DNA from: Prorocentrum cordatum | Lineage: Eukaryota; Sar; Dinophyceae; Prorocentrales; Prorocentraceae | Direction of reading: 5' to 3' | Assembly (NCBI GenBank): GCA_963575745.1 | Contig: CAUYUJ010018893.1 | Span: 384,100-448,099, forward strand | DNA length: 64,000 bases | In this document: in pieces, positions 11,521-21,400 of the stretch | Layout of the letters: every line of letters begins with the position of its first letter | Position numbering within the stretch: the stretch's first letter is position 1 | Made by a program: the position numbers and the translations under genes | Notes under the pieces: generated by a model | Seen by the model: only the letters and a program-made list of their open reading frames with translations | Told to the model about the DNA's origin: nothing | Database searches by the model: none

Positions 11521-11581
11521 GATGATGATGGTGGTGGTGGTGATGATGGCGATGCTGCTGCTGATGATGATGATGATGATT

Positions 11582-11626
<45 letters not shown>

Positions 11627-11633
11627 ATGATGC

Positions 11634-11665
<32 letters not shown>

Positions 11666-11850
11666 GTGGTGGTCGTGGTGATGATGGCGGTGATGATGGC
11701 GATGATGGTGATGGAATGTGCGGCTGCAGGTTATGTGGTGATAATGCTGATGGTCATGAGCCTATTGGTGGGTGGTTAGTGGTGGTCGTGATGGTGATGA
11801 TGAGGGTGATGATGAGGGTGATGATGAGGAGGACCAGGGGGAGGAGGGTG
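11190..11850 (+). repeat. (GAT)n microsatellite
   Basis: About 650 bp of GAT repeats with interspersed GGT and GCT. Long poly-Asp and poly-Met frames are repeat artefacts. Confidence 0.95.
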
Positions 11851-12440
11851 AAACGGGTGACGAGGATTTTCGCCAGTGCCCGTGGTGATGGCAAGGACAA
11901 GGAGGGTTTTGGTCGTTAAACAAGTTCGTCATGCGAACGCTCGTCTCTTTGCGGCGTCGTCTGCTTCGTTCGTCTTTTCTGCCCGCCACGCTGCCGAGGT
12001 GAAGAGCCGCGGGGAGGAGCTCAAGGCGGGCGGGCCCGCCTTTGTCGTTGCTCCTGCGCGTCCTCAGGGTTCCCCCCCCACCCCCCCTCCCCTCCTGCCT
12101 CTCGGGAAGCGGAATACTGTACAAGAACATAGACTTGCGGAGCTCCGCGCGTATTTCTTGGATCTGCGCCAGACGCCCCGCCTTGGCGCGCCAGGCACGG
12201 CGCCAGGGCCGCTGCCAGGTAGGTCTCTCGTTGTTCACGGGCCCTTGGAAGGAATGGAGCCGGCGAAGCGACCCCCTTTCACCACCCACCCACCCACCCC
12301 AACCCAACCCGAAGGGTTCAATTTGCCCTCCATCTCCAGTGTGGGGGGGGTCGGAGACATGGTAAAAACACGGGGAACCCGGACCCCCCCCCACACGACG
12401 TTCGGGTCAAATTCGGGTCTTCGGGTCTTCGGGTTGGGGT
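11851..12440. other. no recognisable gene; partial MITE family 3
   Basis: Unique sequence with C/G homopolymer runs. At about 12130-12225 a segment (GGAGCTCCGCGCG...TTCTTGGATCTGCGCC) resembles the left half of the foldback element at 13381-13520. Confidence 0.5.
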
Positions 12441-12511
12441 AGGTAGTCACCCTTCGCCTCGCCCAGGCCCGTGCGGACGCCAAGACACCCTTCGCTCTCG
12501 GACCGTTCTTG

Positions 12512-12633
12512 GACGAGCCTCCGTGCCGCAGGCCCTCGCCACCGCCAAGAAGGCCATCGAGGAGGCGACCGCTGGCGTCCTGGGCTCAGCTGCGATCGCG
12601 ACGGGGGCGATCCTGTGCGGAACAAGACAGTGA
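12512..12633 (+). CDS. possible exon, Ala-rich helical peptide
   Basis: The plus frame reads ASVPQALATAKKAIEEATAG followed by VLGSAAIATGAIL and a stop about 10 codons later. Composition is protein-like and unlike the GGA repeat that begins about 100 bp downstream. A GT at 12615 could be a donor. It may belong with the exon-like stretches at 13095 and 14839 to one gene with microsatellite-filled introns; this is inference. Confidence 0.25.
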
Positions 12634-12739
12634 GGAGGATGAGGAGGAGGGGGGAGGAGGAGCAGGGGGAAGACGATGACGATTTGAGTGGGGGGGAGGG
12701 GGGACGAGGGAAAGAGAGAGGAGGGAGGGAGGATGTGGG

Positions 12740-13078
12740 CAGGGGCGGAGGAGGAGGAGGAGGAGGAGGAGGAGGAGGAGGAGGAGGAGGAGGAGGAGGA
12801 GGAGGAGGAGGAGGAGGAGGAGGAGGAGGAGGAGGAGGAGGAGGAGGAGGAGGAGGAGGAGGAGGAGGAGGAGGAGGAGGAGGAGGAGGAGGAGGAGGAG
12901 GATGAGGAGGAGGAGGAGGAGGAGGAGGAGGAGGAGGAGGAGGAGGAGGAGAGGAGGAGGAGGAGGAGGAGGGAGGAGGGCGGAGGAGGAGGAGGAGGAG
13001 GAGGAGGAGGAGGAGGAGGAGGAGGAGGAGGAGGAGGAGGAGGAGGAGGAGGAGGAGGATGGAGGAGGATGGAGGAGG
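12740..13078 (+). repeat. (GGA)n microsatellite
   Basis: Nearly pure GGA/GAG repeat over about 335 bp. It produces very long poly-Glu, poly-Gly and poly-Arg frames, with poly-Ser, poly-Pro and poly-Leu on the other strand. None is treated as a gene. Confidence 0.97.
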
Positions 13079-13094
13079 TCTGGAAGTCCTTCAG

Positions 13095-13228
13095 GCTGCC
13101 GCCGCTGCTTCCACTCCCGACGCGGCCCCGGCGCGGGCGCGCGCTCTCTCCCAGGCCGAGGAGCAGAGCTACTCGCTGTTCCAGACGGCCGCCGAGGCCT
13201 CCTCCACTGGCTCCGAGGCGCCCCCCGC
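13095..13228 (+). CDS. possible exon, Ala/Ser-rich
   Basis: Begins after TCCTTCAG, a plausible acceptor, and ends before GTGGGA. The frame encodes AAAAASTPDAAPARARALSQ followed by AEEQSYSLFQTAAEASST and GSEAPPAWD. Composition is protein-like. No family is recognised. It lies between the GGA microsatellite and a foldback element, consistent with an exon between repeat-filled introns. Confidence 0.35.
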
Positions 13229-13380
13229 GTGGGACAGCGGAGCATCCGCTCTCCTCCTTTGCCCCCTTCCCTGCCCGTGCGATGTGGCGCCGCTTGCCCG
13301 CTCTTATGACACGCTTTCCCCCCACAGTGTAGATGGTGTGCACCGAAGAATCGAAGAATCACGAACGCCATAACGATACA

Positions 13381-13520
13381 CTTTTAGCGCTCCGCGCGGA
13401 GTTTTTGGATCTGCGCTGGGCCCCCCCCGGCGGAGCCTCCAGCGCCGCCCCTGGCGCGCTCCGCGCGCCAGGGCAGGGTCTTCGGCGCGGATTCAAGCAA
13501 TCCGCGCGGAGCGCCAAAAG
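13381..13520. mobile_element. foldback/MITE-like element, family 3
   Basis: Left end CTTTTAGCGCTCCGCGCGGA and right end (reverse complement) CTTTTGGCGCTCCGCGCGGA form a 20-bp terminal inverted repeat with one mismatch around a 100-bp GC-rich core. Related ends occur near 12130, 61489 and 62793. Confidence 0.75.
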
Positions 13521-14838
13521 TTTATGCTCATGGCGTTTTTTTTTTTTTTTTTTTTTTTTTTTCTTTGACCGAAGCCCTGGCAGGGGGATGGCGTGTGCAG
13601 AAAGGGGCCCTCGCGGGGGAGGGGGTCGCCTTCATTGGACAGCGTGCGTTTCGGAGATCGATGTTGCACGCTATCTTTCCAACGCCAGCCATCTCTGGCA
13701 GGCTCCGCTCTTCGCCTCCTCTGCTATCCTCCTCCTTCTCCTCCTCCTTCGCTCTCCTCCTCCGCTTCCTTCTCGCCATTCTCCTCTCTTCCCCCCCTCC
13801 TCCTCCTGCTCCTCCTCCTCCTCCTACTCCTCCTCCTCCTCCTCCTCCTCCTCCTCCACCTCCTCCCCTCCTCCTCCTCCCTCCTCCTCCTCCTCCTCCT
13901 CCTCCTCCTCCTCCTCCTCCTCCTCCGCTCTCCGCTCTCCTGCGACTCCGCTCCTGTCGGTTTCGTATGCCCGCCCTTCTTTGCCCGCATCGATGGGATG
14001 GCCAGCCTGCCGGATTGGCGCGCGGGTGTGAGCTCCGTTCTCCTGGCCCAGTGCCTGGCTCTCGGAGCCTCTCGTCGAGCCCTGGGGGGACAGCCGCAGC
14101 TCCGGATGCGCCACGAACCCGGGAAGGTCTGTCCAGAGGGGCTGCCCGGGAGCTGCGCGCGAGCCCGGGAAGCGCTACCCAGGAGCTCCGCCAACGCTTG
14201 CGCGGCGCGTCCTTCTACGCACGACGCTCAGCACCAGCACCGGCGCGCTGCCCAGCATGACGTGCAGCCTCAGGTGGGGGACGGCAGGCCTCTCCTATGC
14301 ACACGGTCCCGAGTGCCCAGCTCGTGCTCCGTGCCACTGGCGGGCGTCCGCGGACCAGGAAGGACTTCGTCAGCAGCGCTCTCGCCACGGGCCATGGCAG
14401 ATCTGTCCGACAATGAGGGCCTCTTCTCCTCCCCCCCTCCTCTTCTTCCTCCTCCTCCTCCTCCTTCTCCTCCTCCCCCTCCTCCTCCTCCTCCTCCTCC
14501 TCCTCCTCCTCCTCCTTGTTTCTTCTTGATCCTTCTCGATTCTCCTCGATCCCGCTCGATCCTACGCGACCCTCCTCGACCCTATCCTCTTCCCCCTCGA
14601 GTCCGCGAGCAAGTCCTGGATTCTTTTGGCCTCGAGGAGGCCAACCTCGCTTGGTTCCGTGCCGGAGGCGAGGTCACGACGCGTCCGTCCATTTTCCTCG
14701 AAGATTGCTCGGACTCAGGCGCGTCCGATTTTGTGTGACTCTGTTGAATGGCTTCGGGCCCGTCCCCAGTAACCTCTTCCTCCTCGATCCTCCTCGACCC
14801 TCTCCAATCCTCCCCGAGGATCCCCGATCCTGCTTCTC
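13521..14838 (+). other. no proven gene; T-run, CTC microsatellites
   Basis: Contains a run of about 26 T near 13537-13562, CTC tracts at about 13725-13926 and 14420-14518, and GC-rich sequence between them (13930-14415) with several overlapping open frames. Short GATCCTCCTCGA-type repeats lie at 14525-14590. No frame is clearly favoured. Confidence 0.5.
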
Positions 14839-14982
14839 GGCGCCGCTCACGGGGTGTCCCGCCACGAGTCCGCGGGCGCAACCCCTTTCTTCTGGCAGCA
14901 CCCCGCGGCGCAGGTGGTGCGCGCGGTGCGGAGGCTCGCGGAGAGCTACAACTCCAGCTCCCTCGCGCAGCTGGCCATGCAG
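14839..14982 (+). CDS. probable exon of unknown protein with consensus donor
   Basis: The plus frame reads FFWQHPAAQVVRAVRRLAES then YNSSSLAQLAMQ and ends exactly at CAG followed by GTGAGG, a good splice donor at 14983. The peptide looks amphipathic-helical and not repetitive. The left boundary is uncertain. A MITE-like element begins 40 bp into the putative intron. No family is recognised. Confidence 0.4.
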
Positions 14983-15022
14983 GTGAGGGCTGGGCAGGGA
15001 ACGCGCAACTTCACTGTGTGGT

Positions 15023-15239
15023 CCTTCATGGGAGCCTCATAGGGGGTCCCAGAATTCATTGCGGTTTGGGGATTTCGTCCGTATTTCGTCGGATGGGATC
15101 GACGTCTCGACGAAATGTGGACGAATTCTAGTCGAAAGCTACACGAAAGGGTGACGCGGGGTGGTCGAAATCTGGGCGAAATCCGGTCGAAATCAGTTCA
15201 TGATAGGGCCGCGGAGGTCCACCAACGCTCCCATGAAGG
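15023..15239 (+). mobile_element. MITE-like element, family 1-related (copy with CCTTCATGGGAGC ends)
   Basis: Perfect 13-bp terminal inverted repeat CCTTCATGGGAGC at 15023-15035 and 15227-15239. The ATGGGAGC core is shared with family 1. Internally it is rich in TTTCGTCSAAAT-type words. Most of it also lies in the inverted duplicate at 26952-27326. Confidence 0.75.
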
Positions 15240-15408
15240 CTCACCCTACCTCCCCCCCCCCCGTGAGCGGAGGACAAGGCACCGATACCGCTGCCCTTGC
15301 CTCGTTTTCGCCTTTCTGGGGTCTCCCCTCCCTTGTCTTGTCGCCACGGCTGGGGCTCGCCTCGAAATTCTGGTCTGAACTGTATGTTTGGGTCTACCTG
15401 ACTTGGCC
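15038..15408 (+). repeat. ~370-bp segment, inverted copy at 26952-27326
   Basis: Nearly identical in reverse complement to 26952-27326. It starts at AGGGGGTCCCAGAATTC and ends near CTACCTGACTTGGCC. The two copies lie 11.5 kb apart and bracket the LINE and its microsatellites. Confidence 0.9.
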
Positions 15409-15413
15409 CGTAG

Positions 15414-15503
<90 letters not shown>

Positions 15504-15825
15504 CAGTAGCAGTAGTAGTAGTAGTAGTAGTAGTGGTAGTAGTAGTAGTAGTAGTAGTATCAGTATGTCGCGTAATATTAGTATTAGGTGTCGTATGTTT
15601 CTTAGTAGTCGTCCTCCTCATCCTCCTCCTCCTCCTCCTCCTCCTCCTCCGACTCCGCCTCCGCCTCCGCCTCCTCGTCTCCCTCCTCCTCCTCCTCCTC
15701 TTCCTCCTCCTCCTCCTCCTCCTCCTCCTCCTCATCCTCCGCATACCCCGCCTCCTTCTCCTCATCCTCCTCCTCATCGTCGTCATCACCACCATGCGCA
15801 TCATCATCATCATCATCATCATCAG

Positions 15826-15869
<44 letters not shown>

Positions 15870-15873
15870 GCAG

Positions 15874-15938
<65 letters not shown>

Positions 15939-15944
15939 CATCAG

Positions 15945-15986
<42 letters not shown>

Positions 15987-16176
15987 TCATCATCATCATC
16001 ATCATCAGCAGCATCGTCATCATCATCATCTGCATCATCAGCATCATCATCATCATCATCAGCATCATCATCATCATCGTCATCATCATCATCATCAGCA
16101 TCAGCATCAGCATCATCATCATCATCAGCATCATCATCATGATCGGCATCGTCATCATCATCAGCATCAGCATCAG

Positions 16177-16213
<37 letters not shown>

Positions 16214-16416
16214 TGCACCAGCATCATCATCATCATCGTCGTCGTCATCCTGATCGACATCGTCATCGTCATCATCATCACCAACATCATCATCATCATC
16301 ATCAGCAGCATCAGCATCATCGTCAGCTGCAGCATCATCAGCATCATCATCATCAGCATCTTCAGCATAATCAGCATCGTCATCATCAGCATGATCAGCA
16401 TCATCATCATCATCAG

Positions 16417-16470
<54 letters not shown>

Positions 16471-16637
16471 CGTCATCATCATCAGCAGCAGCATCATCAT
16501 CAGTATCCTCCTCCGCCTCCGCCCTCCTCCCTCCTCCCTCCTCCCTTCTCACTCCTCCCTCCTCCCTCTGCCCTCCTCCCTCCGCCCTCTACTCTTCCTC
16601 ATCTCCTCCTCATCCTCTTCCTCCTCCTCCTCCTCGG
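15414..16637 (+). repeat. compound trinucleotide microsatellites (AGC/AGT, CTC, ATC, CTC)
   Basis: AGC then AGT repeats (15414-15560), CTC (15610-15740), a long ATC tract (15785-16500), then CTC-rich sequence up to the 3' end of the LINE. Open frames of more than 500 codons here are artefacts. Confidence 0.97.
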
Positions 16638-17056
16638 ATCGGATCGGATCGGACATTAGGGCTTGTCACATGGGAGCCCGTGCAAGGAACTCAGTACATG
16701 AAGATAGTCATGGCGTAGCACAGCTGCACGATGACCAGTGTGAGCATGTCACCAAGAAGAATCAAGATTCACCACTTGAGTAGGTTCATCATCTGTATCC
16801 AAACCCAGCAGTGAAAGTTGAGTGCTGTAGAATGAAGAAGCCACCGTAGATAACCGTCCCACTCCAGCCCAACATGCCGTGAGAAAGACGTTCAAATCCC
16901 ATTTGGAGGCCGTATCGCAAAATAGAAGCTGCATGAGGATCAATATGGAATTGTTCAGACATCTTGCCCATTTCGACCACGGTCGGTACCCTCTGCCACT
17001 CCTTGCCACATATGTGGAGTGGTGAGCAGTTCGTGCCGTGGCCGATTCGTACAAAT
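16637..17056 (-). other. LINE 3' untranslated region and terminal TCCGA repeat
   Basis: Follows the stop of the second LINE ORF. A 101-codon frame at 16749-17054 has no motif and is probably untranslated. The end has about 3.5 copies of TCCGA directly before GGA repeats; short terminal repeats instead of poly-A are known in several LINE clades. Confidence 0.6.
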
Positions 17057-18370
17057 TTAGAGGTCATCATCTTCTTCTGCTGGAGACTTCGCCTGGAGGT
17101 CCTTGTTGGGAGACTGCCCTGCCGTCCTGGCCTTATCCAGTGCGGTTGACCTGCGATTGTCATCGTCGATCTCGGTGGCAAGGCTCTGGACCTCCATGAC
17201 GTCCGAGTTGTCGATCACCTCAGGATACTCGAGCGTTGGTACATCTCCCTCCTCCATATCCGTCACTTGGTTGTCCATGTCTGGTTTGCGCACCCATGGG
17301 CGGCGCACTGGCTGTGGTCGTACTGGTGCAGGCGGGCGTGGCGGCATCGGTCCATAGGCAATGTTCCATTGGCCATCTGCACTGCAGCTGGCTCCACTTG
17401 CTGACGATGTTGCCTTGGCCCTCACTTTCGACACCGCTGCTGGGGCCACTGGAGGTCGTGCTTTAGCTCGAATGCGGACAAGCTTCATCTTACCTCCCTG
17501 TTCAAGCAAGGCCCACCCTGAATGGTGAAGGAAGTGCAACCACATAGGATGCTCTAGGTCCTCCGCGGTGATCTCGATCTCCTTGGTGTCGTCGGTCACT
17601 GTACGAAAGCGAATCATAGCTGGACTCGGTGGCTTCGGAGCTTCTGCAAGGTACTTCTTGAAGGTCTGCTTACCAACTCCCGCAGCAACAGGTGCGTCGC
17701 CGCCAACTTGCTTCGGAAGACGTGTTCCAGAGTACGTTGGGGGCCGGGGTCCCTCCTCTTGAGATGTTGCCCTTGCTGACGTGGTTATTCCCGTCGATGG
17801 CTCTGCCGTGATGTCTGGAACGTCCGTGTGGGTACCCGCTTCCACCTTATTAATGGTCTGCACAACAAGGCTGTCATCAATGCCAGTCTTGCGCGCCTCA
17901 TCCATTTGCCAAGGCCGAAGAAGAAGATGAGGCGAGAGGTAGGGAACGTACCCATAATGCGGCGTGAGAGAGTTAACGAAGTTGACGTCGAATAGCGTCG
18001 GGTACGTCATTCGAAGCCTGTGGTAACAGTCACTAAGCGCTCTCATGTCATTCGATACCTGCTGTAGATGCTGCTTCTCTTCCGTAGCAACCAGCCATTC
18101 ATGTCTGACACGGTTGATGGCGCACTGTGCCTCGTAGAAGCGTGTCCACTTGAGCTGGAGCTCGCGGCTGACACACTGCATGCTCATGATGTGGTGCTGG
18201 GCGGACTGGATGATCTCCTGAAAAGCCTTGACGTCGCCGTAACCGCTGTGAATGATCTGCTCCAATCTCTGACCCATACCATAGCCACTTGGTGTCACGT
18301 CTGGAACTGGATAGTCTTCTGAGCTTCCCACATCGTCTGAAAAATTGAGTTGATTGTAGTATCTGTCCAT
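17057..18370 (-). CDS. LINE second ORF, 437-aa protein of unknown function
   Basis: Starts at ATG 18370, 58 nt after the stop of the RT-containing ORF and in a different frame. The N-terminal half is helical with Gln/His-rich segments (residues about 30-160) and no recognisable domain. The middle is Pro/Thr/Ala-rich. A segment around residues 240-300 (EIEITAEDLEHPMWLHFLHH) looks globular. The C-terminus is acidic and ends EEDDDL. In canonical two-ORF LINEs the nucleic-acid-binding ORF1 lies upstream of the RT ORF; here the accessory ORF is downstream. It could be a chaperone-like or particle protein of the element, but nothing in the sequence proves this. How it is translated is unclear. Confidence 0.7.
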   Translation of the reverse strand: MDRYYNQLNFSDDVGSSEDYPVPDVTPSGYGMGQRLEQIIHSGYGDVKAFQEIIQSAQHHIMSMQCVSRELQLKWTRFYEAQCAINRVRHEWLVATEEKQHLQQVSNDMRALSDCYHRLRMTYPTLFDVNFVNSLTPHYGYVPYLSPHLLLRPWQMDEARKTGIDDSLVVQTINKVEAGTHTDVPDITAEPSTGITTSARATSQEEGPRPPTYSGTRLPKQVGGDAPVAAGVGKQTFKKYLAEAPKPPSPAMIRFRTVTDDTKEIEITAEDLEHPMWLHFLHHSGWALLEQGGKMKLVRIRAKARPPVAPAAVSKVRAKATSSASGASCSADGQWNIAYGPMPPRPPAPVRPQPVRRPWVRKPDMDNQVTDMEEGDVPTLEYPEVIDNSDVMEVQSLATEIDDDNRRSTALDKARTAGQSPNKDLQAKSPAEEDDDL

Positions 18371-18428
18371 TGGCTCGACAGAGCCTCACGGGCGCCTCAA
18401 GAGCGCGAAACTTGAACCATAAATATGG

Positions 18429-21400
18429 CTATTCACTCGGTGGTGGTTCGGCTCCAAGATACGCCGTTTGACTCTTCCGCCTGTCTTTTGTTTTCATTCG
18501 TAGGGGGGGTCCAAACACTTTCATGGGTTGCCTCTGTGCATAATCATCACACCTGCCCTGAGCCCTGTTGCGTGCTTGCGCCTTGTGCGTGCCATCATGA
18601 TCGAGCTCCTCCTGTGTGGGCTGTGTGTGCTGCAGTGCCTCCTTCCATGGTATGGTACATGAGGGTACTTGTTTAAGATGTTTGATAAGACGCCCCCGCT
18701 CCCGATAGTCTTTCATACAGATTTGACATATTGTGCCTGGAGCCCAGGACTTAGGATCATCCAATGGTGCATGTTGTTTAGTAACATGTTGGCGAAGTAC
18801 TCGTAACGATGTAAATACTGCCCCACAATCATAACATACATGCTGGGGAGGCGGTGGTGCTGGTTGAACTGCCTGAGGTTGGCTGTCCTGACTATCAATG
18901 AGGTCCTTGACGTGCCTGACCGCTGCAGACTTGATCATGTTCCTTGCTGGTCCAGGGTGCGTGCGAAAAAGATCCATCCAGCCCCTGATTCCATCCCCTA
19001 GTGCTGGCCTCCTTTCTAACGGAGTATATTGGTTTAGCCATGCAATATCTTCTTGAAGCAAACTAACCCAGTCTCCTTTGTGTGTATATAGTATGTTTAG
19101 CATGTGATGCAACCATGAAGGGCCTGAGAAACTGAGCCGTACTGCATATCGTAGTCTTGCCACCCGAAGTGCAATAGCAAGAGGAGCGCGCTGTGCCGTA
19201 GCATAAACATAGTCCGTGCTGTAGTGCAGGTCGGGCTGATTAGTCTTAGTCATGCCAAGTGCGAAGCGATAAACAGAATTGTGAGCCTGCTGCATGGTAC
19301 GAAAAATCTTGTGCGGGAGAGAGCCAAGAACACCAGCATTATATAGTAGACGACTGTTGCCAAGGGCTTCCCCATACTTGATCTTAGCTGTAACGGATAG
19401 ATGTGGCGTGCGACGCAGTGCTCGACGTAGGGGCCCCATGCCAGCATTGAACGCTAACACGCGCCTAGAAACTTCAGGTCCCTGGTGTCCGTCAGCAGTG
19501 ATGACATTGCCTAAGACCACCTGCTGCAGCTTCACTGGTAGACCTAGCCCAAGACAAGATGAAACAACATGAAAGTCCTCTTGCCCGTAAAAGATGTCCT
19601 TGTGATGCTTAGAATTAGCGCCATTCAAGGATAACATGATCACCGACTTAGCTGGTTGTAGGCGTAGTCCGTTACTTAAAGTAGCCACTGCGATAGCATC
19701 GATGACTATTTTGAGGCTGCAACTAATGTCCTTTTCAGCACCAATCTTACCGCAAACATTGATGTCGTCAACAAATGAGCAGTTCGTTTCCTGTAGCTGT
19801 ACATGCTGATGCCTAGTATGAGCTGCAAATACACTGGGTGCTTCATTAGGGACCCAGGCAAAATTATGATCGTTCAAGACGCAATCGATGTCCTGTAGTA
19901 CCTCTGAGGTAAGTACATTGAAGCTGTCGCTAGCCATTTTCGTACCCGGACGTGATCCCGTGCGTGGAAAAGCTACATTGTCACTGCCTTGTACCTTCCA
20001 CCATGCCCCCTTGTTCACCTCGCTAAGCATGTGCACTAGATGGTCATTGCTCATAGAGCGTGCGTACCTTCCTGGCTGTGCAAGTCGCTTTTTGAGAGCT
20101 GGAACTAGGACCTGAGGTATCTCCATGTTAGTAACAAAATCGTCGAAAAGCTCAGGGTCAGTGGGGCAGTCCAGGATCATGTTCATGATGACGGTGTGAA
20201 ATGCCGATTTGAGGTCAAGCATGACAGAGAACGCATTCCATTTTTGTTTCCTGGAAATCTCAAAGAAGGAGCGTAAACAGTGCACCACATAATCAGTCCC
20301 TTTCCCTGCCCTAGCCCCACATTGTGTCTCTTTGAGGTATTTTTCAACCCCATCAAGTGCTGCTTGTCGTAGAAAGGCATGATAGCATTTGCTGATCGTG
20401 TTGGTGCACAAGATAGACCTGTAAGACTTAAGCAACTGCGGAAGTCCTTTTTTGGGGATAGGTGCTGCCCAACCGCCCTTAAAGCCAAGAGGTTCGGTGC
20501 CCGTGATGCTGGCCTTGACGAGTACTGGGTGAACCAATCTGGCCATAGCGTCTGGAGCCACACTACCAAGATCGGCGGGTAGCCCATCAGGGCCACATGC
20601 TTTACCTGCAGGGGCCTTCCTGAGGATATACCTAATGTCCCGTTTGGTCGGAATCAAGTGCTTGTCCAACTGCCCGTGGTACTGTGTGCGCTGACTAACA
20701 ACCTTATGTGTAACTTGTGCCTTGCTGAGATACAATGCATGCTCGTGCTGCCCGAAGAACTCCTGCGCTGCCTGTGCCTGCTTCGCTGGTGTGTCGAGAA
20801 TTTCCCCTGTCTCATCCACCCGATATGGTAGCATACATGCTTTCTTAGCTGGCCTACCCGCAAAACGGAGAGTGATGCTGAGGTCCTGCCATTCTCGCTG
20901 AGGTAGATGCCCGTCGATGGAAGTATTAATGTGTTTGATCTTCTCTTCTAAGAATACCGTTCTATCTCTCTCAAGCTCATGCTTCATGTGCTCGCGCGTG
21001 CTTCGAATGAAGAGTACAAGAAACTGCTGCCATAGCTGCTGGTGCTGCCCACTATTCAATGCCAATTCTGCCGCTTGCCACAACCAATCAATCCAAGACT
21101 TAAGTGCTACAACAGGATGCTTATCATGCTCATGTTGCTCATGGCATTCGTGTTGTACTTCACCATTCCATGCATGCATGACGTAAGGGTATAACCTGCC
21201 TCCTAAAATGTCGTGAGCTAGTCCACGAAGTCGTGCTGTGTATGCTTTCTGATGTAGTGTGGTATGCTCTGCTTGCAATCCCCGTACAATGCGAAGTGCC
21301 TTCTGTACAGCACGCCGTACACGAAGTAGTGCAAAGGTGTGTGCACGCATGTACGTTTGGTACGGTCTAACTGCCTCAGGTGCAAAGCACGCTTGTGCAG

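Noticed and set aside
15161-16783. Long Ile/His/Ser/Met-rich open frames over ATC repeats
   Set aside because: Explained entirely by trinucleotide microsatellites; the same holds at 8.4-9.3, 11.2-11.9, 12.7-13.3, 24.8-25.5 and 58.2-59.6 kb.
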